A stretch of DNA of 10,689 nucleotides from Baffinella frigidus (Eukaryota > Cryptophyceae > Cryptomonadales > Baffinellaceae). This document shows positions 8,601 through 10,506 of the stretch, in pieces. The notes below the pieces were generated by a model, which saw only the letters and a list, made by a program, of their open reading frames with translations, made no database searches and was not told the origin of the DNA. The position numbers and the translations under genes are program-made. The stretch lies in the NCBI GenBank assembly GCA_026770585.1, contig MU646309.1, positions 828,384 to 839,072 on the forward strand. The letters run 5' to 3'. Position 1 is the stretch's first letter, and the number at the start of each line of letters is the position of its first letter.

Positions 8601-10506
8601 CGGTGCCCCCCTCCCCCTCTCGGCAGCGGGTTGGATCCACGGGTCCTGGGATTCTGGGCTTGGGGTTCTTCAGCGTCGCGAGGAGCACGTCTCACACTTG
8701 AACCTGGCACATCCCACACTTTAACTTGGCACGTCCCACACTTTAACCTGGAGTTGGAGTCATGGGTTCGATTCAAGGCCAGAATCTGGCCTCGGTTTCA
8801 AGGGGAAATATGGGGCAGGTTTCGGGTCTCAGGTTTCGGGTTTCAGGTTTCGGGTTTCAGGTTTCGGGTTTCAGGTTTCGGGTTTCAGGTTTCGGGTTTC
8901 GGGTTTCGGGTTTCGGGTTCTTGAGCGTCGCGAGGAGTATGCCGCGGGTCACGTCTCACACTTTAAACTGGTTTCGGGTTCAGGGTGTCGGGTTTCGGGT
9001 TTCGGGTTTAGGGTTCAGGGTTCAGAGTTGTGGGTTTCGGGTTTCGGGTTTCAGGTTTCAGGTTTCGGGTTTCAAGTTTCGGGTTTGGGATTTCTGGTTT
9101 ATGGTTTGGAATTTCGGGTTTCGGGTTTCAGGTTTCGAGTTTTGGGTTTCGGGTGTAACCGTCGAGTCCTGGGAGCACGTGACAGCGAGTCGCGCGCCCG
9201 GGGCCAGCTGCACGTTCGCCACCTGGAAAGGGGGTAACGGCCTTCGGAAGGATCGGACGTGGAAAACATAAACGGCTGCCTTTACGTGTGTTGCACACCA
9301 CCTCGAGTTTCCGTTCACTGGTCTGAGTGTGTGTTGTGCACACTTGGGTGTGTTCTTTACCGCGAGTCTGTGTCCAGCAAGGGTCCCGAGCGTCTGCACG
9401 TCCGAAAGATCTGACGTGCATAACATAAACGGCTGCATTTACGTGTGTTGTACACCACCTCGAACGTGTTGTGCACTGGGTGTTGTGTGTTGTTCCCACT
9501 TGGGTGTGTTGATGACCGCGAGTCTGTGTCCAGAAAGGGCCCCGAGCGTGTGCACGTCCTCAGGATCGGACGAGCAGAGCATAAACGGCTGCATCTACGT
9601 GTGTCGCAGACGTGTTGTGCACACTTGGGTGTGTTGTTTACCGCGAGTCTGTGTCCAGAAAGGGTCCCGAGCGTCTGCACGTCCGCAGGATCGGTCACGT
9701 CGTGGGCCATCACGTCCTGTCCCGTCCCGCCAGAGAGCAGGATGAGCGTCTTTCCCTTCTCTTTCGAAGCATACCTGCCCGCACGTATATCACGTATTAT
9801 ATATGGTAAATCCATCCGTATATCACTTACTATATATGGTAATTCCATCCACTAGAGAGCAGCAGGAGCGTCGTTCCCTGCTCTTTTGACGCGTACCTGT
9901 CCGAAAAAGGGGTATAATACGCACTTTATATGTTGAATTCCATGTTTATCTCGTGTCCACAATTTGCACGTTATGTCCCCTCCCGCCAGAAATCAGGAGG
10001 AGCGTCTTTCCCTTCTCTTTTGAAGCATTTTGTCGAAATGGGCTCCGCGCGGAAAAAATCGAGGTCAGGTCAGCATTTCCCCCCCATTTTTTTGCCTTTT
10101 TGTGTCATCTTATGGGTGGGAGATGCTATTTTGAGATGAAAACCATGCCTAAGATAGCATAAAAGTCCATTTTTTTGGGGAAAAAAACCCAGAGTTCCTG
10201 ACCTAACCTCGATTCCGCGCGAAGCCCATTTCAACTATACCTGTCCCCAGGAGAGTTGATAGAGAGAGAATTGCTTTATTGGAGATTGCGTGTCAACTCA
10301 CTTTATATGGCGGATTATGGCGGATGCCGTCTTTAGGTAAGGCCGAGAGGGAGTAAGAGGCCAACGTCAAGAGGGAGGGAGAGGGGGGGTCGCTAGAGTC
10401 CAACATCGAATGAATAAATAAATAAAATAAACCTTTTCCATCTTTTTGTTGTGGGTTACCGGCCGGTGAATGGTCCGCCAGTCTTGACGTAGCCCAGCAA
10501 TGCAGG
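413..10506 (-). CDS. Spliced gene for a WD40-repeat protein with chitobiase-C-terminal-like domain (about 15 exons, partial)
   Basis: Seen: protein-like GC-rich islands on the minus strand, each mostly bounded by AG (5') and GT (3'), lie in order from 10506 to 413. Splice phases agree across nearly all junctions, for example exon 7093-7253 ends with two bases and exon 6559-6622 supplies one, and exon 6313-6370 ends with one base and exon 6000-6053 supplies two. The joined product of about 430 residues has WD40 blades with SPDG, DGSVKLF, VKVWD and DKVVKIW motifs, then a helix-prone segment, an acidic linker, and a TDGTDP-bearing beta-sandwich. Family knowledge: WD40 propellers are usually interaction scaffolds, and the chitobiase C-terminal-like fold is often a non-catalytic accessory domain. 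Inference: an interaction protein rather than an enzyme. Neither the start codon nor the stop codon is inside the window. Introns run from about 140 to 1770 bases and are filled with telomere-like repeat. No promoter or polyadenylation site is recognisable. Confidence 0.65.
484..608 (-). repeat. 71-bp duplication of the exon 15 acceptor flank
   Basis: GCTCCACGTGAATAT occurs at 484 and 555, each followed about 45 to 50 bases later by GTGGCAGAC. On the minus strand this is the intron just before the exon 15 acceptor. In the copy at 555 the AG has become GAGCGG, so it is an upstream ghost. From 609 to 717 I see only ordinary AT-rich sequence. Confidence 0.6.
779..827 (-). pseudogene. Copy d of exon 14 with a 28-bp perfect palindrome
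   Basis: It is 49 nt between AG and GT on the minus strand. Positions 791-818 form a perfect inverted repeat, half-site gcgcggttccggat. It is followed on plus by GCGAGCGTCGGCTG, shared with the copies at 1096-1144 and 1682-1723. Confidence 0.6.
938..1085 (+). repeat. GTGTAGGGTGTACA tandem repeat
   Basis: Units GTGTAGG and GTGTACA alternate in a higher-order 14-base pattern from about 968 to 1050, flanked by GTTGGGT variants. The same pattern recurs at 1543-1630. Confidence 0.8.
1096..1144 (-). pseudogene. Copy c of exon 14, both splice signals present
   Basis: It is 49 nt, acceptor AAACAG|TCGACG, donor CAACAG|GTTCCG. The palindrome carries one mismatch (CACGCG for CGCGCG). Embedded between a GTGTAGGGTGTACA tandem and the TTTCGGG block. 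Confidence 0.6.
1201..1371 (+). repeat. TTTCGGG heptamer array
   Basis: About 24 heptamers, mostly TTTCGGG. The open frames across it (plus: GFRVSGF; minus: NPKPETR) are by-products of the 21-nt period and are not taken as genes. Confidence 0.9.
1399..1480 (+). repeat. Telomere-like repeat with a divergent junction and TTTACGG block
   Basis: 1399-1414 is a perfect 16-bp palindrome joining C-rich to G-rich heptamers. TTTACGG heptamers follow, then TTTAGGG. Confidence 0.75.
1501..1542 (-). pseudogene. Copy b of exon 14, donor half only
   Basis: The donor CAACAG|GTTCCT and most of the palindrome are kept, but the acceptor half is replaced by CCCAACCCTG of the neighbouring repeat. Confidence 0.6.
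1543..1675 (+). repeat. GTTGGGT and GTGTAGGGTGTACA tandem repeat
   Basis: It repeats the order seen at 938-1085: GTTGGGT units, then GTGTAGGGTGTACA units, then GGTAGAAGAACGGGGTGTAG. The whole 780-1080 block therefore appears duplicated together with the exon 14 copy. Confidence 0.75.
1682..1723 (-). CDS. Candidate exon 14 (42-nt copy of a quadruplicated palindromic exon)
   Basis: The acceptor is ACAAGCAG|CCAACG and the donor CAACAG|GTTCCT. The 42 nt are one base, 13 codons and two bases, joining exon 13 (phase 2) and exon 15 (needs one base). It reads QRSRGSGYRAPPN. Two of the three other copies (779-827 and 1096-1144) are 49 nt and would leave a different phase. Only this one, with a 7-nt deletion inside the palindrome, links exon 15 in the frame GAAPNFPSEEARREL. 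The segment is basic, low in complexity and not recognised. Confidence 0.35.
1738..2030 (+). repeat. Mixed telomere-like repeat (TTTAGGG, TTTGGGG, GTTCCGG, GTTCCGT)
   Basis: The region changes variant stepwise: TTTAGGG, TTTGGGG, then GGTTCCGG and GTTCCGT hexamer- to heptamer-like units at 1818-1930, then TTTAGGG again up to the donor of exon 13. Confidence 0.85.
2034..2273 (-). CDS. Exon 13, end of chitobiase C-terminal-like domain plus acidic tail
   Basis: The acceptor is GGCGCAG|GTTTGG and the donor GACGG|GTCACC. At 240 nt this is the longest exon. It reads FGKNEERDGPASARAV, then VGDEWAVTLLGSCTLKVVAL, then ISDNQVRSAGAYAVSMPF, then an acidic stretch with EEEE. In CHB_HEX_C-like domains a strand of the form 'TIKAIAxxxGxxxS' follows the TDGTDP turn. 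TLKVVALISDNQVRSAG fits that. The first base completes R with exon 12. Confidence 0.75.
2274..2469. other. Intron segment, no gene seen
   Basis: Unremarkable mixed-composition sequence. Two copies of ACAT(C/T)CGAGTTGATT at 2356 and 2383, and GATTTGATTT near 2288, are the only repeats. No coding island on either strand. Confidence 0.5.
2470..2675 (-). repeat. GA/CT microsatellite carrying two donor-half ghosts of exon 12
   Basis: Plus-strand copies of CCGTGGAAAG followed by a TCGACGAT-like motif occur at 2470-2498 and 2565-2591, and in the real exon at 2678-2705. On the minus strand they read IVDAAFHG, IVDSTFHG and IVDATFHG. Each is followed on the minus strand by a CT tract. The donor position is GTGCTC in the real exon, GTACTC in the first ghost and GCACC in the second. 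The unit is about 95 to 113 bases. Confidence 0.7.
2676..2797 (-). CDS. Exon 12, core of chitobiase C-terminal-like domain (FYSTDGTDP)
   Basis: It reads RISNGSVAVRIRVVGN, then KVSGIFYSTDGTDP, then IVDATFHG, with donor GGCCG|GTGCTC. 'IYYTTDGTDP' is the hallmark of the CHB_HEX_C-like family. The 5' boundary given is the first clearly coding codon. No AG acceptor is visible there because the exon abuts a telomere-like stretch (CCCTGAACCCTGACC). The 3' end leaves two bases, completed by exon 13. Two downstream ghosts of the donor half are at 2565-2591 and 2470-2498. Confidence 0.66.
2844..2869. repeat. 26-bp near-perfect palindrome
   Basis: CACTCCCG...GGGAGTG around a central AACGGCCGTT, with one mismatched base pair. 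It lies in the intron just upstream of exon 12. Confidence 0.7.
2890..3040. repeat. Foldback element 1 (about 150 bp, arms about 67 bp)
   Basis: Left arm 2890-2956 and right arm 2972-3040 are reverse complements at most positions, sharing CTCCA(T/C)A, ATTAATTG, CAACGAAA, TTACTACAC and TGCTC. The loop is about 15 bases. It is AT-rich, unlike the flanking exons, and resembles a non-autonomous miniature inverted-repeat element. It lies between exons 11 and 12. No clear target-site duplication. Confidence 0.8.
3119..3165 (-). CDS. Exon 11, first strand of chitobiase C-terminal-like domain (EPEGGPYTGR)
   Basis: The acceptor is TTGGGCAG|GGGCAA and the donor GGGCAG|GTCTTC. The 47 nt make 15 codons plus two bases, reading GQELILEPEGGPYTGR once completed. 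'PEGGxYTG' is the usual opening of the chitobiase/beta-hexosaminidase C-terminal-like (CHB_HEX_C) beta-sandwich, and the two following exons carry the rest of that pattern in order. Confidence 0.6.
3166..3307. other. Intron between exons 10 and 11, nothing further seen
   Basis: Non-repetitive 142-base interval, the shortest intron in the chain and one of the few without telomere-like repeat. Confidence 0.4.
3308..3343 (-). CDS. Candidate exon 10, short acidic linker (GRGGGLDEDEEK)
   Basis: The acceptor is GCCTCAG|GGGAGG and the donor GAGAAG|GTTCTT. The 36 nt make 12 codons, GRGGGLDEDEEK, phase 0 on both sides, matching exons 9 and 11. The frame depends on an 11-base G run on the minus strand, so a one-base length error would break it. 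The acidic content suits a linker between the helix and the beta-sandwich. Confidence 0.45.
3446..3619 (+). repeat. TTTGGGG heptamer array
   Basis: About 23 heptamers, mostly TTTGGGG, drifting to TTTGAGG and TTTGGTG and ending in TTTAGGG. Four-G runs every seven bases make the plus strand a strong G-quadruplex candidate. Minus-strand NPKPQTP frames are by-products. Confidence 0.9.
3705..4126. repeat. 35-bp minisatellite
   Basis: Units beginning CGAATAGTGTGTGAGCCGG occur at 3705, 3740, 3775, 3810, 3845, 3880, 3915 and 3950, an exact 35-base period. After a gap (about 3976-4048) two more start at 4057 and 4092. Variants are at fixed columns (TTACC/TTAGC, CATTCG/CAAACG, GTGTG/GTATG). There are no unique spacers. 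It lies in the intron between exons 9 and 10. Confidence 0.9.
4018..4036 (-). pseudogene. Donor-flank ghost of exon 9
   Basis: GGTCACGTACCCCCG at 4020-4034 repeats the exon 9 donor region (4134-4148). On the minus strand it keeps GGGG|GTACGTGACC. It sits in the gap of the minisatellite. Confidence 0.6.
4145..4230 (-). CDS. Exon 9, helical segment (EEWRFALQRVEAWAEKVV)
   Basis: The acceptor is TGTGGCAG|GGGCGG and the donor GACGGGG|GTACGT. The 86 nt are two bases plus 28 codons. It reads EEWRFALQRVEAWAEKVV then RKRSQLETG. The spacing of W, F, L, V, W and V is amphipathic and helix-like. Exon 8 ends with G and the first two bases here are GG, so the junction codon is glycine. Acceptor-half copies lie upstream at 4320-4352, 4441-4486 and about 4895-4911; a donor-flank copy lies at 4018-4036. 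Its function is not recognised. Confidence 0.6.
4231..4500 (-). pseudogene. Two acceptor-half ghosts of exon 9 and duplicated intron (4320-4352, 4441-4486)
   Basis: Copy 4320-4352 keeps TGGCAG|GGGCGG and reads EWRFALLRV before diverging. Copy 4441-4486 has lost the AG and reads EGWHFARVEG. Each is preceded by the same intron motif: gcccagtgtaaagca at 4281, 4415 and 4646, with CGATAAAA nearby. Confidence 0.65.
4501..4894. other. Intron segment with dispersed repeat and poly-C
   Basis: It contains a third copy of gcccagtgtaaagca (4646), an interval rich in CTATAAAA and GATAAAA (about 4600-4640), and a C homopolymer near 4877-4888. 4536-4585 matches 8126-8175. No coding island seen. Confidence 0.5.
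4536..4585. repeat. Dispersed repeat, copy 1
   Basis: GCGGTAAGACATAGGAGCC, then CTACGGTAGGCAA and CCGTAGGG. It matches 8126-8175 over about 48 bases with few differences. It contains the palindrome CTACGGTAG-like core. Confidence 0.65.
4895..4940 (-). pseudogene. Remote acceptor ghost of exon 9
   Basis: The minus strand reads GATGCGGAGGACGCGCGGCAG|GGGAGGAG in pieces, matching GACGCGGAGG..GTGGCAG|GGGCGGAGGAG before exon 9. Only the acceptor flank and a few exon bases are kept. Confidence 0.45.
4951..5127. repeat. Foldback element 2 (about 177 bp)
   Basis: GGAAAACTTGGCCGATTTCA in the left arm (within 4961-4992) is perfectly complemented in the right arm (5090-5121), as part of a 22-bp perfect match. 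Pairing continues outward through AGAGCG/CGCTCT and GGTAG/CTACC, and inward through GAAATT..AGA and TTTGTACCAG. It lies in the intron between exons 8 and 9. The interior has no transposase. Confidence 0.85.
5341..5450 (+). repeat. AAAGTCACTT short tandem repeat
   Basis: A degenerate unit of about 20 bases (CTCTCACATTAAAGTCACTT) recurs at 5341-5450, again at 5505-5575 and at 5820-5975. The minus strand would carry AAGTGACTTTGA. Each block precedes an exon 8 copy on plus. Confidence 0.75.
5459..5505 (-). pseudogene. Donor-half ghost 3 of exon 8
   Basis: The minus strand reads SPLLAALSRAP and ends CCCG|GTGAGAG. The 5' third (RHMDGL) is eroded to NMRL. Confidence 0.6.
5598..5641 (-). pseudogene. 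Donor-half ghost 2 of exon 8
   Basis: LLAALSRAP is kept in frame and the donor is CCCTG|GTAACC. The acceptor and RHMDGL are lost. Confidence 0.6.
5713..5766 (-). pseudogene. Second full-length copy of exon 8
   Basis: It is 54 nt, the same length as exon 8, and reads RHMDGLSSLLAALSRAP with only silent differences. The acceptor is CTCGAAG|GGCGGC, without a pyrimidine tract, and the donor CCCG|GTGCGA. Whether it is spliced cannot be told from sequence. If both copies were used the frame would be kept. Confidence 0.5.
6000..6053 (-). CDS. Exon 8, start of last WD40 blade (RHMDGLSSLLAALSRAP)
   Basis: The acceptor is TAAACAG|GGCGGC and the donor CCCCG|GTAACC. The 54 nt are two bases, 17 codons and one base. 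It reads RHMDGLSSLLAALSRAP. Preceded by LDG from exon 7 this resembles the 'LxGHxDGV' opening of a WD40 repeat. Three further copies lie downstream (5713-5766, 5598-5641, 5459-5505). The first of these also has AG, GT and the same 54-nt length. Confidence 0.7.
6062..6312 (+). repeat. GTGTTTAG and GTGTTGAG array
   Basis: Mostly TGTTTAG and TGTTGAG heptamers with some TTTAGGG at either end. It fills the intron between exons 7 and 8 right up to the exon 7 donor. Confidence 0.9.
6313..6370 (-). CDS. Exon 7, WD40 blade (DKVVKIWNTRNGTVAYAL)
   Basis: The acceptor is AACGCAG|GACAAG and the donor CTCGATG|GTAAAC. The 58 nt make 19 codons plus one base. It reads DKVVKIWNTRNGTVAYAL, with the conserved D-x-x-V-K-I-W strand and a typical 'NxxNG' turn. 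Both flanks are telomere-like repeat, so the exon is a clean island. Exon 8 supplies the two bases needed to make LDG. Confidence 0.85.
6390..6510 (+). repeat. AT-rich TTATTTATTATCATT tract and short TTGGGGTGT repeat
   Basis: 6398-6470 is built of CATTTA/TTATTTATTATCA units. 6470-6510 returns to degenerate G-rich repeat. It is the intron between exons 6 and 7. Confidence 0.6.
6559..6622 (-). CDS. Exon 6, WD40 blade (VAELLLASCGE)
   Basis: The acceptor is TAACCCAG|GTTCGG, set directly against telomere-like repeat. The donor is GGGGAG|GTGCGT. The 64 nt make one base plus 21 codons, reading FGCPSGVAGRVAELLLASCGE in two parts: FGCPSGVAGR, then VAELLLASCGE. LLASCGE followed by DKVVKIW in exon 7 makes a normal WD40 repeat, which is why this island is taken as real although it is short. 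The phase fits both neighbours. Confidence 0.72.
6625..7090 (+). repeat. Long mixed telomere-like array
   Basis: Sub-blocks in order: TTTAGGG, TTTGGGG (about 6680-6720), GTGTAGG, TTTAGGG/TTCAGGG, TTTCGGG (about 6895-6925), TTTAGGG, GTGTAGG (about 6960-7025). It fills the whole intron between exons 5 and 6. Confidence 0.9.
7093..7253 (-). CDS. Exon 5, WD40 blade (SPDGTLIASGSWDGSVKLF)
   Basis: The acceptor is CGAACCAG|GTGGCC and the donor TGTACG|GTAACC. The 161 nt make 53 codons plus two bases. It reads VASVAISPDGTLIASGSW and then DGSVKLFRG, a textbook WD40 blade, followed by a loop rich in G and S and by LSHAHRGQCACV. The H-R-G and CACV residues open the next blade. Phase 0 at the start follows exon 4, and the two trailing bases are completed by exon 6. 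This is the clearest coding island in the window. Confidence 0.85.
7254..7458. other. Intron segment, no gene seen
   Basis: Non-repetitive stretch with GGTGATGGTGAGCCCAAATC at 7300-7319 partly repeated at 7409-7427 (CGATGGTGAGTCCAAATC), a tandem duplication of about 110 bases. No coding island on the minus strand that fits exon phases. Confidence 0.45.
7459..7487 (-). pseudogene. Donor-half ghost of exon 4 (most distal)
   Basis: The minus strand reads KPSLTKGDG. The donor GT is replaced by GC (GACG|GCAAAA). Confidence 0.5.
7490..7735 (+). repeat. Telomere-like repeat changing to TTTATGG/TTTATGT
   Basis: TTTAGGG and GTGTAGG give way to TTATGTTTTATG and GGTTTATG units (7585-7690). Confidence 0.85.
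7742..7787 (-). pseudogene. Donor-half ghost of exon 4
   Basis: Minus strand ARSLENPKPFTKGGV then donor GTG|GTGCGG. The VKVWD half is absent. One codon (S of PSF) is lost. Confidence 0.6.
7788..8053. other. Intron segment with weak repeat, no gene seen
   Basis: Mostly unique sequence. 7900-7980 contains a few degenerate GGTTTAG units. No protein-like island found. Confidence 0.45.
8054..8110 (-). pseudogene. Donor-half ghost of exon 4 (best preserved)
   Basis: The minus strand reads GMLHATLKNPKLSFTKGDV and has a clean donor GTG|GTAATA. The first third (VKVWDVPR) is replaced. Confidence 0.6.
8126..8175. repeat. Dispersed repeat, copy 2
   Basis: TGCGATAAGACCTACGACC then CTACGGTAGGCAACCCGTAG; see 4536-4585. 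Confidence 0.65.
8315..8345. repeat. First of three copies of AAGGCCAGAATCTGGCC-like unit
   Basis: AAGGCCAGATTCTGGC at about 8320, AAGGCCATAATCTGGCC at 8548 and AAGGCCAGAATCTGGCC at 8775. The last two are followed by TCGGTTTCA and GGGGAAATAT. They mark the unit boundaries of the exon 4 duplication, period about 227 bases. Confidence 0.6.
8400..8480 (-). CDS. Exon 4, WD40 blade (VKVWDVPRG...)
   Basis: The acceptor is AACTCCAG|GTTAAA and the donor GACGTG|GTGACA. The 81 nt make 27 codons, phase 0 on both sides. It reads VKVWDVPRGMLLATLKN and then PKPSFTKGDV. VKVWD is the diagnostic WD dipeptide strand following SQDST of exon 3. It is the only copy of a six-member set with an intact open frame and both splice sites. 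The other members are at 7459-7487, 7742-7787, 8054-8110, 8657-8752 and 8912-8967. Confidence 0.8.
8657..8752 (-). pseudogene. Acceptor-half ghost of exon 4 with inner triplication
   Basis: TCCAG|GTTAAAGTGTGGGAC occurs, then GTTAAAGTGTGGGATGTGCC and GTTCAAGTGTGAGACGTG follow about every 22 to 23 bases. Only the VKVWDVP part is triplicated. The third copy runs on, with stop and frameshift, to an ATLKNPK-like sequence. No SFTKGDV half. Confidence 0.65.
8817..8917 (+). repeat. TTTCGGG/TTTCAGG alternating array
   Basis: A higher-order 14-base unit (TTTCGGGTTTCAGG) runs from about 8825 to 8895 and then turns to pure TTTCGGG. Confidence 0.85.
8912..8967 (-). pseudogene. Acceptor-half ghost of exon 4 running into TTTCGGG repeat
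   Basis: After AACCAG| the minus strand reads FKV, a TGA stop where exon 4 has TGG, then DVTRGILLATLKNPKP. From KNPKP onward the bases become perfect CCCGAAA heptamers, so the 3' half is replaced by repeat. Confidence 0.65.
8970..9155 (+). repeat. TTTCGGG array reaching the exon 3 donor
   Basis: Mostly TTTCGGG and TTTCAGG heptamers with degenerate units at 9088-9110. The minus strand of its end forms the exon 3 donor context GTTACACCCGAAACC. Confidence 0.85.
9160..9222 (-). CDS. Exon 3, WD40 blade strands (VANVQLAPG...SQDST)
   Basis: The acceptor is TTTCCAG|GTGGCG and the donor CTCGACG|GTTACA. The 63 nt make 21 codons, phase 0 on both sides. The reading VQLAPGARLAVTCSQDST matches the WD40 pattern in which a strand with SPDG-like turn is followed by 'ASxSxDxT'. 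It continues directly into VKVWD of the next exon, completing a blade. The donor is immediately followed by the C-rich strand of a telomere-like array. Confidence 0.75.
9250..9700 (-). repeat. 156-bp tandem repeat containing two donor-half ghosts of exon 2
   Basis: GGATCGG-like starts occur at 9250, 9407, 9563 and 9688 (periods 157, 156, 125). Each unit holds ACATAAACGGCTGC, a TTACGTGTGTTG-like segment and, on the minus strand, exon 2's 3' half. Ghosts 9517-9575 (SGHRLAV still readable) and 9361-9412 (VQTLGTLAGHRLA, donor GTAAAG) both keep CTCGCG|GT. Confidence 0.8.
9642..9774 (-). CDS. Exon 2, WD40 blade (YASKEKGK...LSGHRLA)
   Basis: The acceptor is GGGCAG|GTATGC and the donor CTCGCG|GTAAAC. 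The 133-nt exon is one base plus 44 codons. It reads KGKTLILLSGG, then a VMAHDV stretch standing where WD40 repeats have a VxVWD-like strand, then VQTLGTLSGHRLA. The LSGH matches the GH that opens the next WD40 repeat. It ends in phase 0, matching the GTG start of exon 9160-9222. Partial copies lie on both sides: acceptor halves at 9856-9896 and 9951-10026, donor halves at 9517-9575 and 9361-9412. Confidence 0.75.
9779..9850 (+). repeat. 36-bp tandem duplication, AT-rich
   Basis: CGTATATCACGTATTATATA followed by TGGTAAATCCATC at 9784, and CGTATATCACTTACTATATA followed by TGGTAATTCCATC at 9819. Confidence 0.75.
9856..9896 (-). pseudogene. Acceptor-half ghost of exon 2 (nearer copy)
   Basis: The minus strand has GGACAG|GTACGC and reads YASKEQGTTLLLLSSG before diverging. 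Confidence 0.65.
9951..10026 (-). pseudogene. Acceptor-half ghost of exon 2 (farther copy, split by foldback)
   Basis: It reads ASKEKGKTLLLISGGRG then HNVQIVDTR and a TAA stop, aligned with exon 2's ASKEKGKTLILLSGGTG then QDVMAHDVT. The acceptor that should precede it (GGACAG|GTATA) is found about 215 bases away at 10238-10247, on the far side of foldback element 3. Confidence 0.65.
10035..10232. repeat. Foldback element 3 inserted in a ghost exon
   Basis: Left arm 10035-10073 (GAAATGGGCTCCGCGCGGA ... GAGGTCAGGTCAG) pairs with right arm 10197-10232 (CCTGACCTAACCTCG ... CGCGCGAAGCCCATTTC). Inside is a weaker inverted pattern (CATCTTATGGG/GCCTAAGATAGC, ATGCTAT/ATAGCAT) and T and C runs. The size and lack of coding capacity fit a miniature foldback transposon. 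Confidence 0.8.

Noticed and set aside
9329-9855. Plus-strand open frames of about 136 residues (Cys/Ser/Val rich)
   Set aside because: Antisense to exon 2 and its tandem copies; the period-156 repeat explains their length.
9909-9930. TATA-like promoter (GGGTATAATACGC)
   Set aside because: On plus, with no plus-strand gene downstream; on minus it lies inside an intron of the WD40 gene.
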